Assembly: GCA_003650785.1 (NCBI GenBank)
Contig: QMRW01000059.1
Location: 1-7,677 of the forward strand
DNA: 7,677 nt
Source: Thermoprotei archaeon
GTDB lineage: Archaea > Thermoproteota > Thermoprotei > Thermofilales > B20-G17
Direction of reading: 5' to 3'
A model generated the notes under the pieces. That model saw only the letters and a program-made list of their open reading frames with translations, made no database searches and had not been told where the DNA came from. Positions 4,599-7,677 of this stretch are shown here, piece after piece; within the stretch, counting starts at the first letter, position 1; each line of letters starts with the position of its first letter. Made by a program: the position numbers and the translations under genes.

Positions 4599-5798
4599 AT
4601 GCCTACAGTAGTAGTGGTCAGGTTACCCTCTAAACCCTTTGATGAAGAAGTCATACATGCTGTAGAAAAGGGGTTGAATTTACTAGATTTCGAACCTAAT
4701 TACGAGACTGTGCTGATTAAGCCTAACCTATGCTCCGAGAAGATCGCTATGATTACTGATAGAAGAATCATATATGCCCTAGCAAGGTACTTCAAGAATC
4801 GTAATTGTAACATCATCATAGGTGAAAATCCCGTAATAAATACCCCATCCAAGAAGCTCTTTTCGAGCCCTGAAATAGAGATACTGAGGAGGAAGACTGG
4901 AGTCGAGGTTGTAAATCTGAGGTTCAAGAAGTTTAAAAAAGTGAAAGTACTAAATCCCATACTCTTTAGAGAAATAGAGCTAAGTGAGTATGCTGTTACT
5001 GCAGACGCAATAATCAACGTACCCATTATGAGGAGACATGCTCTAGCTGGTCTAACTTTAGGTATCAAAAATCTCTTCGGATTAGTATCCCTTAGACAGA
5101 GATACTTTATGCACTCCGAGGGTCTATATAAAGGTCTTATAGATATCGCTAAAGTCCTTAGGGATAAGCTGAAACTTACAGTTATCGATGGGATTAAAGC
5201 TACTATTGATGGAGGACTTATCCCAATTGGTATGATTGTAATGGGTAGAGATATAGTTGCTACGGATACCATAGTATCCTACCTTTTAGGATGGGATCCC
5301 CAAGAGCTAGAACTCCTTAAGTACGCCCAAGAAGAAGGAATAGGAATTTCTAATCTTGACCAAATAGAAGTAATAGGTATAACTTGGTCTGAGATAGAGG
5401 CACTTCGAAAGGGTCTGAGAAAGTGGTTTAGACCACCTATGAGAAGTATAGAGGAACTAGTTAGAGAGCTAGGTAAGATCGAGGTTGTGCTCGGAGAGGC
5501 GTGCCCGAGTTGTATTAGAAGTCTTAGTGTAGTACTGAGTGCTTTCAGTCCTAAAGATTTTGAGAACTCTCCAGAGCTAGCTATTCTAGTAGGACCTAAA
5601 GCGGAACCTGTAAAGAATAAGTTAAATATTGTAATTGGAAACTGCTTGAAGAAATACCGTGAATGTGGAATTTTTGTAGGCTGTTGTCCAGTCTACACTC
5701 ATGATATAAGGGTAGCCCTGGAATATGCGATAGGAAAAGTAAAGAAGCCAATATATCTCTGGGATTCATTGAAGAAATTTATTCATAGTCCCATATGA
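4599..5798 (+). CDS. DUF362 family protein with cysteine-rich C-terminal region
   Basis: The 399-residue product matches the DUF362 family: an N-terminal strand, VLIKPNLCSEK (about 38-48), DAIINVPIMRRHALAGLTLGIKNLFG in the middle, and VIDGIKATIDGGLIPIGMIVMGRD with a switch to a DTIVSYLLG helix near residue 225. The biochemical role of this family is not established; many members carry ferredoxin-type domains or sit beside Fe-S proteins. Here no ferredoxin domain is fused, but the C-terminal third has six cysteines, C302-P-S-C305, C349, C356 and C362-C363-P, which could bind an Fe-S cluster or metal (inference). The divergently transcribed neighbour is a [4Fe-4S] ferredoxin, a possible redox partner. 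No signal peptide or membrane helix is seen. ATG 4599 gives the conserved N-terminus and follows a plausible TATA box. The gene appears monocistronic, with a 109-base AT-rich gap before the next gene. Confidence 0.82.
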   Translation: MPTVVVVRLPSKPFDEEVIHAVEKGLNLLDFEPNYETVLIKPNLCSEKIAMITDRRIIYALARYFKNRNCNIIIGENPVINTPSKKLFSSPEIEILRRKTGVEVVNLRFKKFKKVKVLNPILFREIELSEYAVTADAIINVPIMRRHALAGLTLGIKNLFGLVSLRQRYFMHSEGLYKGLIDIAKVLRDKLKLTVIDGIKATIDGGLIPIGMIVMGRDIVATDTIVSYLLGWDPQELELLKYAQEEGIGISNLDQIEVIGITWSEIEALRKGLRKWFRPPMRSIEELVRELGKIEVVLGEACPSCIRSLSVVLSAFSPKDFENSPELAILVGPKAEPVKNKLNIVIGNCLKKYRECGIFVGCCPVYTHDIRVALEYAIGKVKKPIYLWDSLKKFIHSPI

Positions 5799-5871
5799 TC
5801 AATAATAATAACATTGTATTCTGAGCTATTATCAATTATTCAAAATATAGTATAATAGTATTAAGGGGTTA

Positions 5872-5880
5872 CTTATATTA
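5872..5880 (+). promoter_or_regulatory. TATA box of the AMMECR1 gene
   Basis: CTTATATTA lies about 32 bases before ATG 5908, predicting a leader of about six bases. No Shine-Dalgarno precedes the ATG. The rest of the AT-rich 5799-5907 gap shows no other feature. Confidence 0.4.
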
Positions 5881-5907
5881 GTGTGTTAGGAATCTAAGAG
5901 ATAGCCT

Positions 5908-6585
5908 ATGGAAGTCGTAGAGAGATTTAAGCCGTATACCCTAGAGGAAGGAGAATACCTTGTCAAGTTAGCCAGAAGAGCTGTTAAGGAGTACATAAAA
6001 AGAGGAAAGCTAATAAGCCCTCCCTTGGATGCTCCCGAGAAACTGATAAAGGACACCTATGGTATTTTTACTACTATCGAAAAATACTACGGACCGGGTA
6101 GACTAGAACTGAGAGGGTGTATAGGTTATCCACGGGGATATGTGAACGTACTTACTGCTCTATTGAATAGTGCTGTAGCAGCTGCGATAGAAGATCCTAG
6201 ATTTCCTCCTCTCGGAGTAGAAGAACTGGAGACTGTAGTATTTGAAGTATCCATATTATCCCCTATGGAGCTTATTAAGGGAATATCTCCTAGAGATTAT
6301 CCGAAGGTGATTAAGGTTGGTATTCATGGATTAATGGTAGAAAGTGGACCATTCTCAGGATTACTCTTACCCCAGGTTCCAGTGGACTACTTATGGGATG
6401 AAGAGGAATTTCTAAGTCAAACTTGTATGAAGGCATTTCTGCCACCAGACGCATGGCTTGATGAGAGAGTCAAAGTATACAAGTTCCAGGCGCAAATCTT
6501 TCACGAAGTTAGTCCTGGAGGAAAAGTAGAGGAAAGAGATCTACTAATGGAACTTGAGAGTAAGAGAAGAAAAGCCCTACACTAG
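5908..6585 (+). CDS. AMMECR1 domain protein
   Basis: The 225-residue product fits the archaeal AMMECR1 family over its full length. It has the N-terminal helix LEEGEYLVKLARRAVKEYI, the signature LRGCIGYPRG with C71, SAVAAAIEDPRFPPLGVEEL, VEVSILSP-type strand (FEVSILSPMELI), a GLMVESGPFSGLLLPQVPV segment and the VDYLWDEEEFLSQTCMKAFLPPDAW region. The molecular function is unknown. In many prokaryotes the domain occurs with Memo-like and radical SAM proteins (AmmeMemoRadiSam association), but neither partner is in this window. The invariant LRGCIG loop with its Cys is intact, suggesting a functional protein. The start at ATG 5908 agrees with the TATA box and family length. Its TAG is followed directly by the stop codon of the convergent gene, with no spacer. 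Confidence 0.9.
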   Translation: MEVVERFKPYTLEEGEYLVKLARRAVKEYIKRGKLISPPLDAPEKLIKDTYGIFTTIEKYYGPGRLELRGCIGYPRGYVNVLTALLNSAVAAAIEDPRFPPLGVEELETVVFEVSILSPMELIKGISPRDYPKVIKVGIHGLMVESGPFSGLLLPQVPVDYLWDEEEFLSQTCMKAFLPPDAWLDERVKVYKFQAQIFHEVSPGGKVEERDLLMELESKRRKALH

Positions 6586-7677
6586 TTATCTCTTCCTCTC
6601 CTCATGGAGTTGGATTATCCTATCTAGGTACTTAAAGTTCTTCTCCCTTATTGGATATCGCCCGACCTTCTTAGCATAGCTTACTTCATATCTTAATACT
6701 TCAGGAGGGACTCCTATGTACGTCTCTCCGCCATTATCGAAAATATATCCTCCTCCAGGAGCTGCATAGTATATACACTTCTCTACTTCAAGTTCCAAAT
6801 ATTCTATAGGCTCTCTTAATAGTACCCTCCAATTAGCGTTTCCCTTAAACACTACCCTATTCTTAAATGCCTTTGCCAAAATCCTAATATCATTATCCAC
6901 ACCTACATCTACATTGTTGACTTTATAGATGTTCACTATTATGTCCGTAATATGCTCCATACGAGAGTCCATGTGAAGTGATCTATGCTTCTTACCATAT
7001 AGCTCATAGAGCCTTGAATTGTAGGGTAATGTGAATTTTTCGTATAGTCTCCTATTTAAGTAACCAGAGTGATCATCACATAAACCTAGGGAACCTCTTT
7101 CTGAGCCCGTCACTTCATAATAATACTCCTGAAGTACTACAAAGGTTTCATAGAGTTTCTTCAGAAGTTTATGCATTTCATCAGGATATCTGTACAGCCA
7201 CTTGAAGAGTCTTTGCGTTCCGAGGAGTGACCCTGCTGCTGATAGAGGAGGATGTATTTGTAGTCCTCCTCCTACTGGGAGTTTGTCATAGTACTCTTTA
7301 ACTAGTTTCTTATACTTCTCAAGTTTGCTGTAATACGCCTTTACTCCTTTATTACTACTAGGATCTGGTACCTCTAATCTATCGATATCATCTAGTGTTT
7401 TTATGCATGGAACTATCCAAGGACTTCTCCATGGATTACTCTCATCTGGCATCACTATCTTACAGTTAAAGACTATACCTTCAGCAATACTACCTAGATC
7501 TAGGCCAACCCCTATGTGTGGAAGGTCATCTTTGAGCCAGGTCAATCTCCACTTTATCCCCTTTACTTGAACTTCTAACATTACACTTAGGTTAGTGTAG
7601 TAATCTAGCAGTGTGTACCCAAAGAGTTTAGCGTAATAAGGTCCTCCAACTCCTATGAGTACTGGTACTCTATCACC
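6586..7677 (-). CDS. Uroporphyrinogen decarboxylase-fold protein, N-terminus beyond right edge
   Basis: The minus-strand frame is open to the window edge, giving 363 residues. The 32 residues before the ATG at 7581 (GDRVPVLIGVGGPYYAKLFG and following) read as a conserved URO-D-type N-terminus, so that ATG is internal. Further features are LDLGSIAEG, the interdomain TLDDIDRLEVPDP, and LGLCDDHSGYLNRRLYEKFTLPYNSRLYELYG. These place it in the broad URO-D / corrinoid methyltransferase (MtaA, CmuA) superfamily. True haem-pathway HemE is unlikely because its signature motifs are not seen. The zinc H-x-C motif of MtaA/MtbA-type methyltransferases appears as LHMDSR, with Asp in place of Cys, so classic thiol methyl transfer is doubtful. 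No corrinoid protein or methyltransferase partner is visible. The reaction is unknown. It abuts AMMECR1 stop to stop; its promoter is outside the window. Confidence 0.8.
   Translation of the reverse strand, partial: GDRVPVLIGVGGPYYAKLFGYTLLDYYTNLSVMLEVQVKGIKWRLTWLKDDLPHIGVGLDLGSIAEGIVFNCKIVMPDESNPWRSPWIVPCIKTLDDIDRLEVPDPSSNKGVKAYYSKLEKYKKLVKEYYDKLPVGGGLQIHPPLSAAGSLLGTQRLFKWLYRYPDEMHKLLKKLYETFVVLQEYYYEVTGSERGSLGLCDDHSGYLNRRLYEKFTLPYNSRLYELYGKKHRSLHMDSRMEHITDIIVNIYKVNNVDVGVDNDIRILAKAFKNRVVFKGNANWRVLLREPIEYLELEVEKCIYYAAPGGGYIFDNGGETYIGVPPEVLRYEVSYAKKVGRYPIREKNFKYLDRIIQLHEERKR

Noticed and set aside
4700..5272. Minus-strand 190-codon frame inside the DUF362 gene
   Set aside because: Its hydrophobic, serine-rich sequence is what an antisense frame of a conserved gene gives; the plus-strand DUF362 motifs are unambiguous.

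Overview
The window looks like chromosomal DNA from a hyperthermophilic archaeon, most likely of the Thermoproteota (Crenarchaeota) broad group. The signs are a tRNA gene with a bulge-helix-bulge intron, no encoded CCA and U as discriminator base; a textbook archaeal C/D box methylation-guide sRNA; TATA-type promoters about 26 bases from predicted transcript starts; first genes that look leaderless or nearly so, while internal genes carry GGAGGAG-type ribosome binding sites; heavy use of AGA/AGG and ATA codons; and archaeal types of AMMECR1 protein, homoserine kinase and dCTP deaminase. No genus can be assigned from the sequence alone.

Left part (1-1968, minus strand): the N-terminal 105 residues of a glycoside hydrolase family 38 (alpha-mannosidase-like) gene run off the left edge. 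Immediately upstream of it lies a broken gene of the type I phosphodiesterase/nucleotide pyrophosphatase (alkaline phosphatase superfamily) kind. Its reading frame is interrupted three times by frameshifts and once by an in-frame TGA; after repair it would encode about 545 residues. The two genes abut and would have formed an operon.

Middle part (1969-2672): a gene-poor stretch holding the promoter of the broken gene, a 58-codon plus-strand remnant resembling the C-terminal end of an RNase H-like protein, a stretch with nothing recognisable, and a minus-strand tRNA-Thr(UGU) gene with a 22-base intron. The divergent tRNA and dcd promoters share 125 bases.

Right part (2673-7677): intact, tightly packed housekeeping-type genes. 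dcd (dCTP deaminase, plus) converges on a minus-strand two-gene unit, ferredoxin then thrB (homoserine kinase). The ferredoxin diverges from a plus-strand DUF362 gene with a cysteine-rich C-terminus. Between the ferredoxin and the DUF362 gene is a free-standing C/D sRNA with its own TATA box; one of its guides matches the conserved helix-31 region of archaeal 16S rRNA. An AMMECR1 gene (plus) follows, and its stop codon directly abuts the stop codon of a convergent uroporphyrinogen decarboxylase-fold gene that runs off the right edge.

The genes do not form one pathway. They cover nucleotide metabolism (dcd), threonine synthesis (thrB), electron transfer or Fe-S chemistry (ferredoxin, perhaps DUF362), RNA modification and decoding (sRNA, tRNA), and glycan or phosphoester breakdown (GH38, broken phosphodiesterase). 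I found no CRISPR array, insertion sequence or defence locus.
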